A stretch of 64,000 nt of DNA from Zonotrichia leucophrys gambelii (Eukaryota > Chordata > Aves > Passeriformes > Passerellidae), in contig NC_088170.1 of NCBI RefSeq assembly GCF_028769735.1, forward strand, positions 51,555,585-51,619,584, read 5' to 3'. The notes under the pieces are model-generated. The model was not told the origin of the DNA. It ran no database searches and saw only the letters and a program-made list of their open reading frames with translations. Positions 12,477-25,500 of the stretch are shown in pieces. How positions within the stretch are numbered: position 1 is the stretch's first letter; each line of letters begins with the position of its first letter. A program made the position numbers and the translations under genes.

Positions 12477-12510
12477 TAACTGAAATTTTTTATTAACTGA
12501 AATTTTTTAT
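12477..12510. repeat. 17-bp tandem duplication
   Basis: TAACTGAAATTTTTTAT occurs twice in a row (12477-12493 and 12494-12510) without mismatch. Confidence 0.9.
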
Positions 12511-13926
12511 TATCTTTAGCACAATGAAATCTTTTTAACAAAAACGACTACTATAAAATCATATCACACAGATATTAATGATGTCCAAGGGTTTGGATTT
12601 TCTTCCTAAGCTGGAAGTGTTCTAAAGCTAGAAATAAAGATTTGCAATAACAGATTTGCTTATTTTAGAGTTGCTTACAACTGAATCCATACTTCTATTA
12701 CTGCTATTTAGGAGAAAAGAGTTGGATGTGTCCTCTGAACTTATTTCCAATGTTGAATTCCAAATGGAATTCAGCAATTTGTGCAAATCTGATTCATAAA
12801 GCTTTCTCTTTCTGCTTGAAGTGTTAATTTTTTCCAAATGGGAAGTGCAGATGAGGACTTCAGAAAGGACAGAGAGGTAACTGAAGGGACTACTGATATA
12901 TAAAGTGATGAAGCAATAAAAAATTTAAATTAACCTCAGTCTAATGAGGGATGATAAGGATTAAGGTAACAGCATGTCAAAGGGAGGTGGGAGAAAAGCC
13001 TGCATGAAAAACTATATTTACCAGTAAACAATTCATACATTAATTCCTTAAAAAGAAAAAAAGACTGGGAAAAAAATGTGGGTGACATTGTGCTCTGCTG
13101 TTCTAGTCACTTCACCTCCCTATCCATTTCATTAACATACTGAGTTCTGTCTCATAAGTGGCAAGTTTTGTGCCTCCTCTCAGTCCCAGCAAGCTGTTCC
13201 TGAACATCTGACTGACATTAATAACTTTCATCTCACTCCAGATTAAATTTTTCATCACCAGTTTGCACTTCTGTGTGATGTGATAGTCACCACATAAGAG
13301 CTGTTGTACTCTTCTGCAAGGTCTGCCATTTTCAATAATTAATATTTAGGGACCTTGAATTACAGAAGTCCAAACTAAACTGGACACCAGAAATGTTACT
13401 CTAGTTCTTTTCACTGTAGTAATGTGGATAGAATAACAGTGCAAATTTTTGGCAAAATGATGGAAAAATTTTTTCAAATGTCACATAACTATTCATTGAT
13501 CAGAATCTGAGTGTGACAAGCCAAATTTTTCTTTCTTTATAACATGTGTTACAATCTATTTTATACAGATATGTCTCTATATTTGGACCTCCACACTGTA
13601 TTTACACAGCCCAGGAATTCAGATCAAGAGTTTCAACCTTAACTTCTTCACCACTGTTTCAATATGATCTTTTGAACTAGATGTATTTAGGCAGTAGCTA
13701 AGCAGTAAATAGATCTTACTAGAAGTAAATACATTTCTCCATATCCACTTCAGTTAAATTGCTTGTTGGCTTTTGGGTTATTTTTTCCCCTGAATAATCT
13801 GTCAAGGTATACATTACCTAGCATTTCTCAGCCCTCTATAGCATGTAATAGATAAAGGTTAGCCACTACATTTAGGTTTTCTTATTTGCTACACTGACAC
13901 CTAAAAATACTTCTAAACATTAACAA

Positions 13927-13962
13927 CTTTGATATTAACTTTTTGATATTACCTTTGATATT
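13927..13962. repeat. Decayed three-copy TTTGATATTA repeat
   Basis: TTTGATATTA occurs three times in close succession with short differing linkers (AACTT, CC). It is a minor slippage repeat. Confidence 0.75.
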
Positions 13963-16233
13963 ATGTAATCAGGTAACTTCTTAGCATCCTTAGCTGAATT
14001 TTAAAAGTCACATTCTTTAGCTTTCTGTCAAGCTTCTGAGTGTCTTCCTTGGCCTTCCTGTGCCTGCTTCATTCTGAGTTCTCTTTTCATGAGCATCAGT
14101 AACAAGAGCTGTGTATGCATTCTGCAAGAAGACTAAGCTGGCATGAATTTACAGTGAGATCAATATCTTCCTGCCTTCACTGGAAATCTCTGTTCTGCTT
14201 TACTAAGATTTTTTTTGGTCTTTTTCACAGCTACATCAAGTTAGTAGCTGGAAAATATTCTGTAGTCAACAAGCAGCACTAAAGTCCTTTCATCTGTTTT
14301 TCTGTAGATAAGTTCCTAGATTGATGTCACAGAAGTTTATCTTATTAAACCTGAAGCTTATAATCCTGCATGTTTACCAATTGCATTGCGTCTTAAAATT
14401 CCTGTCATCCCAATCGTGAGTTCCTCTTTATATGTTAATTATTTTTTTTGTAGACAACATTTTCCAACTCCATTTCATCACAAATTCTCTGAGGCAAATC
14501 TTGTCCTTTCTGTTGAGGTAAAAATACTAAATAAATCTGTTCTAAAAATTGTTCTTGTGAAATACCACTGGAAAGATCCTACAAAATCTCTTGTCATCTC
14601 CTTTTCAGGTTTTTTTTTCCTTTGCTTTTTAATTAAAATATAATCCAATCTCCACTACTTTTTTCCAATAAAGAATTGAAAGAGATGCTCTCTTCTGGTC
14701 CAAATAAGAAAAGTACTGCAGGTCTCACCTATCTAAAATAAACCCAGAAAATCATAGTAATTTATATTAGAATATGTTATGATTGATAAACCAAGACTGC
14801 ATATTTAATTTTGAAATTTTTAAGCCTTCACATATTAATAATTTGTTGCGAGACTATTCAAACTAGAGAAGTCAGAAACCTTCTGACTAAATCTCTTATT
14901 CTCAAATGGCAAAATCCAAATTTCTTTACTAAGTTGAACTAAGTAATATTAATTTTGCTTCACCTGAATTTCCATTAGTCAACTCATTTTTTTTATTATA
15001 TTCAGTATCTCCCTCTTTTTTTGAGTGTAAATACCAAACATTCTTTTAATATGCATCTACACCCTAAATTTGAAGAAACTTCATGATTCTTCCCGTTTTA
15101 ATTGCACAAGCTACAACTTTGAACTGATTTGATTTGCTGGTCTTTCTAATAATTAGAGGTCACATTTTTAAATATGCATTTTGCAAACAGCTAGCTTGTT
15201 TTATTTTTCTGGCTGAATTCAAGTAATTTATGAAACTTAACAATTATTCTGTCTATTTTTTATTGCTCAGTCATGTGTCTCATGAACCTGTGGAAGACAG
15301 GTTTATGCCACTGAGCTTTGAGACTCATCTGCAACATAAAATTTTCCTAATTGAGATATATTTTTGAAAGCTAATCAAACCTAGATTCTTCAGTAAAACT
15401 GGTCTACTTGTTACTGAGAATGTATTGTCTGGATTTTAGATTGCTAGAAGAAAATAGCTATGAATAAATTTGTCTCTGGGTGTCTCAATTTCCACTTCAA
15501 CACAAGAGAAAGATTGTAAATGGAAATTTAGGCAGAGTCATTGGGATGCCTGTAAAACATCCCTGTACAAATGAATCTGACATCTGTTCACTTGAGCATA
15601 TATCTGGCCCTGTACTCATGTGCAGAAGAATATACCAGCACACTCTCTAAAACACCATTTTTTAAACTTTTTCATGAGTAAAATGTTCCTTTTAGAGCCA
15701 GCAACTTCACTGTTGTGAATAAACTTCATTTTAACTGTTTTAAAGACTCCTAAATTACAATTAGTCAGACATATGTTTTCTGATATATCAGTCCCAAAGG
15801 ACCTTCAGGATATGCAACTTTATATTTTAGACCAAAGATTTATAGCTAGGCAAGATTTTTGGGAAGGAAATATTTTAGTTCACACTCTCTATAATAAATG
15901 AAAACAAACACATATATGTACACAAGGCATATTCAATGTCTTCATTAACAATGTTCTATTACAATCTACTTTAAACTTAATATCACACAAAATTATGAAC
16001 TGAAATTTAAGCAATTCTGGGGTGCCTGTAAGATTAAATAAAAACACAGTATGTGATGGTATGATTATTTTTAGAAGAGTTTGCACACATCAATTCTATT
16101 AATAATGTGATGTAAAATATCAATATTTATTTTTAATTTCCCAGGAATGTGTAACCGTTACACACATTTAATAACAGCAGAGACAACTCCCTATTAGTGC
16201 AAGATGTAGCCTAAGCATCTGGACCATGTAGTC

Positions 16234-16829
16234 TGTCATGGTTTAATCCCATCCAACAGCCAAGCCCCATGCAGTCGTTCATTCACTCCCACACCAGTGG
16301 GAGTGAGGAGAGAATCAGAAGAGTAAAACCTAGAAAATTTTGGTCTGAGATACAGACAGTTTAACAGGGAAAACAAAACACACACACACACAAAAAGCAA
16401 AACAAAGAATTCTTTCACTACTTCCCATGGGCAGGCAGGTGTTCAGCCATCCCCAGGAGAGCAGAATCCCATCGTGCATGATGGTGACTTGGAAAGGAAA
16501 ATGCCATCACTCCAAATTCCCTCCCCTTCCTCCTTTTCCCCCACATTATGTACTGAGCAGGATGCCATATGGTCTGGAGTATCCCTTTGGTCAGCTGGGA
16601 TAACCTGTCACAGTTGTGTCTCCTCCCAGCTTCCCACGCACTCCCAGCTTTTGTGCCACTGGGGCTGCACAAAAAGCAGAAATGACCTTGGCTCTGTGTA
16701 AGCCCTGCTCAGCTATAACAAAAATGTGTCTATACTATCAACCCAGTATTGAGGATATTTAAATCCAAGACATAACCCCATGCAAGCTACTGTGAAGAAA
16801 ATTTACTCATTAACCCAAAAAGTGACACA
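16234..16829 (-). mobile_element. LTR of an avian ERVL-type endogenous retrovirus
   Basis: About 596 bp runs from TGTCATGGTTTAA to ...GTGACACA. From memory it follows, in order, the segments of a very common bird ERVL-class LTR read on the minus strand. These include the 'CACTACTTCCCATGGGCAGG' segment, 'GTGTTCAGCCATCCCCAGGA', 'CCATATGGTCTGGAGTATCC', 'CTTGGCTCTGTGTAAG' and the AAGAAAATT end. On the minus strand the end near 16829 is the LTR start (TGTGTCAC). The expected TATA position around 16544 is degenerate (CATAATG). The bases on each side (TAGTC and AGAAG) do not form a target duplication, so the insertion is older than the two LTRs above. No primer-binding site or polypurine tract is evident, so it is probably a solo LTR. 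A short CA run lies at about 16378-16392. Confidence 0.85.
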
Positions 16830-18180
16830 AGAAGACAAACTTTTCTTGATTTTAATTTTAGTTTTATTATTAAATCAATTCCTCTAAACAAACTATTTCT
16901 CAAAGAAAGAACTGGCAAGATAGTTGAAATAAGGAGAAAGTGCAGACTGCATCCTGAGGCAAATTTTTAATAGTGACTTAATTTTTTTAAGTTTTCATAG
17001 TCATCAAGTGATTTGTTTACTAATTTATTAATGGTACACCCACCAGGGGAGGTGGGCAACAGAGAGAGTCCTGTCCTTCCTTGCTACTCTCACCCTCTCC
17101 CTCACCACAGCTGATGTTTCTTCCCATGGCAGGTTCACAGGTGGAACTTCATGTACCTTGGGACACCTGACCAAGCCCTCCCACCAGATGGAAGGATGAG
17201 TATCCCTCCATATCAGCTTCCACAGTGTTATAGAACTCCAATCTCATCAAAACACTTTTGTCTTCCACCAGCTCACTGTGGATTGTGGTTGAATGTGTAG
17301 CCAGAATGCCATTCCAGTCTGAAGGACTGGTCTGTGTGGCTCTCAATGCATATATTAGCTTGTCAATTGGGCTCTTTGGTCAACTTTGGTCAAATCACTC
17401 ACTCAGTGTGAGGGTAGAATAAGCCAACAGCATCACTTCAGGAACTGTCGAGCTGTGCCCAATCAAAAATCCATGGGCCAGGCTCTGAGAAACAAACACA
17501 TTAAAATTGTTACCATAAATTTGTTTCATGTTATTTAGTGCCATCTCCAGACAGTGATTGCATGCAAAAGAGAGAGATTAATTATAACTACATAACACTG
17601 GGACAGAGATCAACTCAGTTACCCCTGCAGATATTTGGTGGGACTACATGGGGGTGTGACCTCTGCAGCTGAGCCCAGTTACAACCACAGTCTTGTCTTA
17701 AGAGAGTCATGGTTATGTTATCCTGCTATCAAATGGGGTCTAAATGCAGTCTACAGAGCGCCCAAACCACTTCTCTGTTTATTACATTACCTCATGTTTG
17801 CATTTACATAGGGCCTGAACCCACTAATTAAATTAACTCAGCTTTTGCTGGAGATCTGGTGCAGAACAGCTGTACAGCACCAAAGAATCTGTCAACTGAC
17901 GCATGTTACATTAATCTTGTGGGACTCTGCTGCCTCCTCACTCAAGGAAGTCCCCACTGTTAGGGATCCAGGTGGAAGGCGATTATACAACATCCCATTT
18001 GTTGTACGATTATTCCCTCGTCTCCTTCATGTTTATTTTGGAAGGAAAGAGTAGGCTCAGACAGATAGGTAGACATCACTTTACCTATTTTTTCAGCTTC
18101 AGCAACTCATCCCTTTCTACCATATGTTATGACCTATATCTAGGTCATATCTCTGGAGAGCCCAGCTCTGAATGATTTTC
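16830..18180. other. Unassigned GC-richer stretch beside the ERVL LTR
   Basis: 16830-17030 is AT-rich. From about 17030 to 18180 the sequence is visibly richer in G+C than most of the window and holds open frames on both strands (minus 17149-17346, plus 17845-18054). I recognise no retroviral or cellular protein motif in them. With the LTR on the minus strand, internal provirus sequence would lie on this side if the LTR were a 3' LTR, but no polypurine tract is visible at the junction. It may be an old unlisted repeat, a decayed retroviral interior or conserved unique DNA. The evidence does not decide between these. Confidence 0.35.
18128..18149. promoter_or_regulatory. Palindrome forming an ER6 nuclear-receptor-type site
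   Basis: TATGACCTA (18128-18136) and TAGGTCATA (18141-18149) are exact inverted arms with a 4-nt spacer. Read as half-sites, this is TGACCT, six bases, AGGTCA: an everted repeat with 6-bp spacing made of two perfect consensus half-sites. ER6 elements are known targets of RXR heterodimers (for example with PXR or RAR). Binding here is unproven. Confidence 0.4.
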
Positions 18181-21100
18181 TAAAGAACTCGGATTACATT
18201 TTTAAAATGGTTTTTTTTGTTTATACAATAAAATCAATTGAGGACTGCTTCAGGAATGATCTTACCATGAATACATCAGAAAGGAAGGGGTCCCAAAGCC
18301 TGCAGTAGTGTAAATATCTTTGTACCGTTGGTAGAGGGTCATCCAGAAATAAAGTCAAATTTCTTATAATGGACCTCAAGATACTGTCAAAACATTTTAG
18401 AAAAGAAATTATGTGTTTATCTATGCAGTTTGAAACATTTTACTGGGGAGCAAGAAGCCTTTGCAGATTCTAGAAATGAGATCTCTAAATGAATGTTTAT
18501 GCTATCAGCACACTAGACTTTTAAGGACAGTAGTGGTGCTTTTAGAAGATCACTCACAATAGTGAGTATTTTTTTCTCTGTTTTCAAGGGGGTTTGGTGT
18601 CTTTCCTTCCCCCTGTACCCCTTGGTAAAAAAAGTATTTTTAATCACATCATGTTAGACATTTTCAAAAAAACAAACAAATCAACCGCCCCAAAATAAAA
18701 TCTCAGAAACAACAAAAACCAAAACAAAGATAAAAAGTCCACAAAGCACATTAAAACCCCATCTCCTTTTGAACCTTTGACTATTTTGAGTCTTTCTTTT
18801 CCAGAGGAATATAAGGCACAGAAACAAAGGAAAAAGACTTGTTACAGCAAATTTTGTGAGAACTAGTGGCTAAATACTAAGAGACACACTAATGCTCACA
18901 GATAACACTGCAAGACAGAAAAAGCTACAGTAGTCTCTTGAAGATCCTCATAGAACGTCAGTATAAAGAAACAAAACCTGCAGTAATAAAAGTATTGTTG
19001 GATCCACTACTGACAAAGACATTTTGCAAAGCTTCTAGGTATGTATTGTGACAGGAATTCAGAATGTTACAAGTGTGGATGTTGAGAAAATAAACCACAA
19101 TGTGATCTTTCACTATTTTTGGTTTTTTTATTCTTACTAGATTTTCTTCTCATACACTTGAATACTTATGTTTCATTTGAAATAAAGATTTGAGTGGTTT
19201 TTTTGGAAGCCAGTCTCTCAAACACTAGAATGAAACAATTTACAACTGAGAGATCGAGCTGATGCGCCAAGGTTAAAGAGTTCCTCCATTGTAACTATGT
19301 GCAGATTATTACATGAGAGGCTCAAAACACAGGAAAAGTAATGTCATGCTCTGTACAGAGAAACTGTCCTGTCAACTGAGATAAACTTTTATTGTGTATT
19401 ATCCACGATAGGCTAAATGCTTCCCTGTTTGCTGTTCTTAGCAGGAGAGGTGACTTCATCAAGGTGAAACTGTTTTTCATGTTTTCTGATGCACTGAAAA
19501 ATATCTATCTAATGCTATCCAAGTATTAAAAAATAAATCTGCTTTGTACCTGGTTTGTATGGATTCCTTTTCTTTTAAATCTCTCTCTTCATTCCATGAA
19601 TAGTGACAGAATGAAATAGTAATGTCCATGAAAAGTAACAGAATGTCAGCTCATTTTTGACATATCCAAAGCAGAAATAAAAATGGTTTATTTTACACTC
19701 AGAATAATTTCATTTTATATTTTATCCATTTTACTTTACACTGCAGTAAATTAAGTATGGTAGTTAAAGAAATGAAATTTTCACTGAGAAATAACTTCTT
19801 AAGCTGTCCTCCAGTGGTCACCTTTAAATATCCAAATATCTCCTAATGTTTATGGCTATAGGTTATTAAAGATCTGATACTTTGTAATAGAGATTTATTT
19901 TGATTCTGTAAAAAAATTTGTCATGTATTAAATGTTTTCATGTGTATTTTTTCCACTCTACCCACATATCAAATAGATAAACTATACCAAGTCAAAAGAG
20001 CATGTCAGCATGTGGTTAATTTTGTGTTTAATATGAAGCAATAACTTCTAATAAAATATGTAAAGTTAAATGTTTTACTTCATAAACATACGTAATTTAT
20101 ATGTTCCATTTTCTTGACTTTAAAGATATTGTGCAGCTCAGAAAGTACTCACAATTCATTGCTCATTTGATTAGATTATCTTACTTTTCTCAAAATTTAT
20201 TGATTATTCTCTAAAAGATCAATATTCTTAACATTTCTTTGGAAATAATATCTTAGAGAATTAATGGCTTTTGATCTGTATTTGATTTTCTATTCATGCA
20301 AACACATGTGACACTGTTTCTTATCTATAATAAGTTAAACTTTATCAAGAAAAAGCATATTGAGAATTCATTGCTCATTAGTCAAAAAGGGCAAAGCTTT
20401 AAACTGCTCTGTCTGTGAGGGTTCAGAACATTGAAATCAAGTCACATGAATATTGGGGGATGCCTTGGCTGGTGATAGGACAGACACTCTAAAGCTGCAA
20501 ATGCTTTGCACAAAGTTTCCACCAGCAGGCAGAGCAGAGGATGGAAGGTGCCACAGGCTCTGTTTTCAGAGAGTCTCTTTTTTTGTTTCTTCCATTTGTA
20601 CTGGCTCCTTTTGACTGACTCTGTGGATGGAAGGTGGAAATTTTAAACAGGATTAATCTGACCAATGCAGAGCCTAAAACAGAGGCTGCTGTGTCTGAAA
20701 CTGACACCTGAAGTTCCTTTAGAGTCAACAGGAACACTTTAGGATTAATTAATGTAATGTCATCTGAACTTACTCATCTGTCAGACGGCACCTTAAAAGA
20801 GCCTGTTCTCTTCAGTGACTTTGAAGGGTGCCAGAAGAGACTCTCTTGGATGCAGACACTTTCTAAATTTACGTGAGTTAAGATCTCTATTTGAAAATGG
20901 ACAAGAGGAAAAAATATTTTTATAATGGCTGAAAATTGTTTAATTATCATAAAGGGGCTGCAAGCATAGAATTCTGTAACAATTTACAGCACATTTCATC
21001 AGTCACATGGGAAAGGCTATGCTCTAAACTTTGATAGAATAAAACAACTCACATTGCAAGAACTTTATTGAAAAGGAAAATAGGAATGGAAATTCCATCT

Positions 21101-22470
21101 TTCTTTTTCCTCAACAAACAAATATACACAAATCTTTAATATAACAAGAGCACTGACACAAGTTCACTAATGAATTGTTAGTTTTAGAACAATGTGCTGG
21201 GGCAGGTTCTTGTACTTGTCCTCTCAGACCAATAAAATGTGAACAGTTTTAGTCAGCACGTTTCTGTATAGTTCAGTAGGAGAGGAAACACAAGAGGGGT
21301 TTCTGCCATTAAAATTAAAGTTCCATTTTTCTATTAAAATACCTGCAATTCAAGAATTAAAGTACCTGTAATTCAGGTTCTCAGCTTATTAATTAATGCA
21401 TGAAAGATTTCAGACAAGGACATATTTTGAAGTATTTCTTCCTGTGTATTTAGTGAACCACTATAAGCCTACCTATCCTTTTGTTATTTCAGCTTTTAAA
21501 GTTCTGAAATGGAAATGATTTTCTGTCATGAAGTGCTAGATACTATTTAAAGTCAACAAAATATGCCCAAGGACATTGAGTGTGATGTGTTCCTCTGTCA
21601 TCTGTTTTACTCATGCAGCAGAGTCTATTTGACTAGCTTGCTGGATGGGAAGAGCAGAAATAAAATAGAAAAAAAAATTGAAGCCAATATTATTCTTTTT
21701 TACTTCAAGGACAAGGTGCTTTCAAAGTTATTTAGAACTTTGTGATTCTGACACATACACACAATACAGAGTAAAGCCTAAGCAAATAAAACTAATTTTA
21801 TAGCCTACTTTGAGGAAGCTGTGGTCACCAGCCTTTTTATGTTAAGAATCTAGAAATCATTTTATCCAATAGATGAAACTTCCCCTATTACTAAAAATTG
21901 ATTTTTAGAAATAAGCAGATACTTACTTACCCAAGAAAGGTACAACTGCACTTCAACTATTGCCTGAATTCTAAGCTAATTTATATTAGTTAAAATAAGC
22001 TGAAGTTGCTGATGCTACACAGCATGCATCTGGGGAAAAACAATATGTATATAACTATGGGAACTTTATATGCCCTCCAATACATAATGAGCACAGCATG
22101 CTATTGTTTGAAGAGATAGTGAGTGTAGCTGTAAGATTTTGGCAATCTATAGACCAAATGAATGCTGTTACTATGTACTTTACCCTTAAATGTCACATTT
22201 GGAATTAGTTGCTGCTGAAGTACCTCAGACTATTTTTGTGTTTTGACAACTATTTTATGTATTGTGTGCCTATACATACACACTATTACACAAAACAAAA
22301 CCAAGCAAAAGACAAGTTCAGCTGTATACATAGACTTTATATCAATCGATATATATATTTATGACCATATATAATTATTTACATAAATGTAATGTGTTTT
22401 TCCCCCTAAAATCAGGGGCCATAATCAACTCTAGTATGTTTGTATAGTGATATGTACATATGTGTGTGCC
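18181..22470. other. AT-rich non-coding sequence
   Basis: I see no gene or recognised element. 18661-18740 is A/AC-rich low complexity. 20460-20740 is somewhat less AT-rich with a minus-strand open frame of 82 codons but no domain. A short diverged tandem repeat at 21333 is listed separately. Confidence 0.55.
21333..21378. repeat. Diverged 23-bp tandem duplication
   Basis: Two adjacent units of the form ATTAAA(A/G)TACCTG(C/T)AATTCA differ at a few positions, so this duplication is older than the 36-bp one at 3111. Confidence 0.75.
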
Positions 22471-22471
22471 T

Positions 22472-22504
22472 CTGTGTGTGTGTGTGTATGTGTGTGTGTG
22501 TGTG
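22472..22504 (+). repeat. (TG)n microsatellite, interrupted
   Basis: Alternating TG runs are broken by CC near 22479 and by a single TATG. Alternating purine-pyrimidine sequence of this sort can adopt Z-DNA. Confidence 0.85.
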
Positions 22505-22860
22505 AGTAACTTGTTTTTAGAAGCCCTTTAAAGGCCTTGGATGAATAATAATATTAGGAAAAGTCAAACAGAAGTTATTTAGTCCAATTTAGGTGTTTTT
22601 TTAGGATCAGTCTAGTCAAACTCCGGAGGTACTTTCCCCACTCTTCTAAATGTAAAGCATTTATGGGGTGACTTGTTTAGCCTTGAATATCTACCCATTA
22701 AACTTTGGGAGAATATCCAAAACCATTGGATGAATGAATGAAACCAATCAATGAATGAATTCCCCAATTACATGTAAATATCAACAGATAGAGACAGCAA
22801 TAGAAATAGAGAGAAACAGAAATAAAAGCAACAGATTCTACAGTGGCTAGAGATAGAAAA

Positions 22861-22931
22861 GATATAGATATAGATATAGATATAGATATAGATATAGATA
22901 TAGATATAGATATAGATATAGATATAGATAT
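22861..22931 (+). repeat. (GATATA)n hexanucleotide microsatellite
   Basis: This is 71 bp of uninterrupted GATATA, close to 12 units. It creates a spurious minus-strand frame of alternating Ser-Ile. Pure long arrays of this kind usually vary in length between individuals. Confidence 0.95.
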
Positions 22932-24320
22932 CAGCATAACCACCAAACCATTGTAATCTGTTCTGGGAACAGAAATTTTTGACTAAAATTTATTTGACTA
23001 CAACTGTAACAATATTTAGGAAAAAATTTCATGCTTATTTACACATTTGAACTGCTGCCTAATTGTCGAGGAACTAAAAACTAAGATGCAACATCTTCAA
23101 ACTGAGAGCTCTCTAGGACTTACCTGTTTGTGACTTTTAAAATCCTGGTCTGAAAGCAACCACCTTGGCAAAGCTTTCTCTAATCTAAACACACCATAAT
23201 TCACTGTATGGGTAATTTATCAGGCCTTTTCTGTCCTTTCCTAACAACAGCCACAGCCAAAAGTTCAGCACAAAGCACAGGGAATGTGAATGATTTCTTC
23301 AAGAGGGGTGAAAGATCTGGGCACAACAGACTTTGGTTCCTCCCTCTGAGGAAACAAGTGATAAAAATGAATAGGCACAGAAAGATTAGTTTTCCTAAGA
23401 CAGTGATCTGGTCTAATATTTTCACTGAGGAAGGTTGATACCTTAGTATTGAGTATACTTTAGAGATAAAGATATTCTTCTGTGATTTTTGAATACATCT
23501 ATTTTTAAAAATGTTAAATGTATTAAATATTGCTAGACCAGGGGATTGAAGTCAGGTTTCCAGTGTATGCTTGAACAGTTAGTTCCTAGAAACCAGAAAT
23601 TACTTTTGTTCTGTTATAGTCCTTTTTTATACAGTGTCATATACAGGACTTGTACTGATAGCCTGTTTTCTTTTATTTATATATAGAAATAACCTACTGT
23701 AATTACTGTTCTGGAATGCAGTTCGTGATTGATTTGAAAACCCCAAATTTCCTATTTCTTGGAAGGTATGTAAAAAAGTGAGTACTATCATTATTATGCT
23801 CTGCTCAAAAAGATATTTATTCTCCAAAGATGCTTCAGTGCTCTGCATAATAGGTGGCCCAAGATTCAGTAATCTAAGCTCAAATCAGGGTACAATTTAA
23901 GACATTGCTGTCCCTGCTATCCCCTATTTGTTGCTGCTTTGCTGGTTTTCCATATTTCCTTTCAAGCACTTTCAAATCCCTGCTGCTTTGACAATCTTGT
24001 GTGTGAAATCTGTTTTTTCACTAACATCCAAGTTAACCCTAAAGTAGATTTTTAAAAATGCTTTGCTGTACTTCATAAAGAACTCTAAACAAAATATGAA
24101 TCATAGTATGAATTTGAGAAAATGCAAACAGTACTGAAAATATCAAATAAGAAATTATTAGAGGGGACCTGTAGATCTTTATGGGTAAGTATTACCAATT
24201 GCTAAACTCTCCTTTCAGTTATGATGAGTATGCCTGTTACTGGGTTCTCTCAAAAAAATGCAAATATCTGTCAAGCTATGAAAGCCTGAATCTGTAACAA
24301 CATAATCTACATCGCAATGC
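22932..24320. other. AT-rich non-coding sequence
   Basis: Nothing recognised. Overlapping short frames on both strands at 23201-23438 have no domain features. Confidence 0.55.
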
Positions 24321-24390
24321 TATCATAGTCATAGAGCCATAGATGTAAGGGTTGGAAGGGACTTTTACAGATCTAGTTCAACCCCCAAAT
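24321..24390 (-). mobile_element. CR1 LINE 3' end fragment
   Basis: The sequence reads ATCATAG...GGGTTGGAAGGGAC...AGATCTAGTTCAACCCCC, the reverse complement of the conserved CR1 3' tail. Only about 70 bp of the extreme 3' end is present, as expected for heavy 5' truncation during target-primed reverse transcription. Confidence 0.85.
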
Positions 24391-25500
24391 GTTTTCAAAG
24401 TTATGAAATGGAATTTATATGGCAGTAAAAACACCATAATTTTTATGTACTGCACTTTGATATAGTCTCCTCTTATATGATCACATTTTCTCCAACATAT
24501 TTTCCCACATAGTCTCTCATTCAATTAACATAATGGAAAACTACATTTTATTAACACTAAGCTTTTAAGGCTAGGGAATTTTCTGTTGCCCAGTATCCAA
24601 ACTATGATTTGAAGAAGAAGAACTTCCTTACTACTTTTTATGCTGCTCATCACTTCCTAGCATGCTGAAGTTTTTTAAAGACATCAATACATCCACTTTT
24701 ATAACACTACTTTTCCATTATCTCTCCAGTAGGTAAACTGAGATAAATGCTAGAATGAACAATGTAATGTTCTGTCCTTATTTAAACAAGTTATGCATGG
24801 TTTTTTTGCACCTTACTTTTCTTTAAATATAATACATAACTGAAATGCATTGACAGAATTTTTGTGAGAATTTCTGCCAGAAATATCCAGGTTTTTAAGG
24901 CAATCATAAGCAGCAAATAGACTGTAGGGACCCAGAAAATTTCAGATAATTATTTTGCCTAGCATACCATGGAGTTTCATGGCACAATAAGTTTAGGTCA
25001 TTGTTCAACTCCCCAAACACCATTCTTAAATTCTTTGTCTTGCTTACTAGAAAAACCACTAGAACCTCTTTTACTGTAACCTTATTCTGCCAGAATTAGT
25101 TGAGATCAAACTTGCAGAGAAATGTGATATTTCCATGAGACCTGCTAACAAGACAAATCAGTTTTGAAGTTCACTTTCCCAGCTGGTTTTTTACCAGCTC
25201 TCTTGTCCTTCTTTTTGCTTGTTAGTTTTAGGCTTGTTCACACCCTTTTCTTAGGAGTAGGATCACAAAATCCTCCATCCTTGACTTCCCAAAGACCCTT
25301 ATTTTTCAGCTGCCTCATCCCAGCCACCATGAACTAGGAGACTGGGGATTTTTCAAAATCTGTAGTCTCCGCTTTCAAAACCATTTCACTAAAAATTTTC
25401 CCCACATATTCACCTGGAGATAGATCCTTAGCTCACCATCAGATTAGTTACATACAGGTGAAACCTTACAAGTGCTAGTCTCAGTCCAACAAGTTTGTTG
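24391..25500. other. AT-rich non-coding sequence
   Basis: I see no gene or recognised repeat in this stretch. Confidence 0.55.

Larger units (their letters stand above)
10558..16233. other. AT-rich non-coding sequence
   Basis: I see no gene and no recognised mobile element in these 5.7 kb. The local structures are a perfect hairpin at 11100, a 17-bp tandem duplication at 12477 and a decayed three-copy repeat at 13927, all listed separately. The open frames are short and lack family features. Confidence 0.55.

Noticed and set aside
16378..16392. Short CA run inside the ERVL LTR
   Set aside because: It is too short to matter as a microsatellite and is part of the LTR's A/C-rich segment.
22698..22946. 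Minus-strand frame of alternating Ser-Ile
   Set aside because: It is a translation of the GATATA microsatellite, with no start context or domain.
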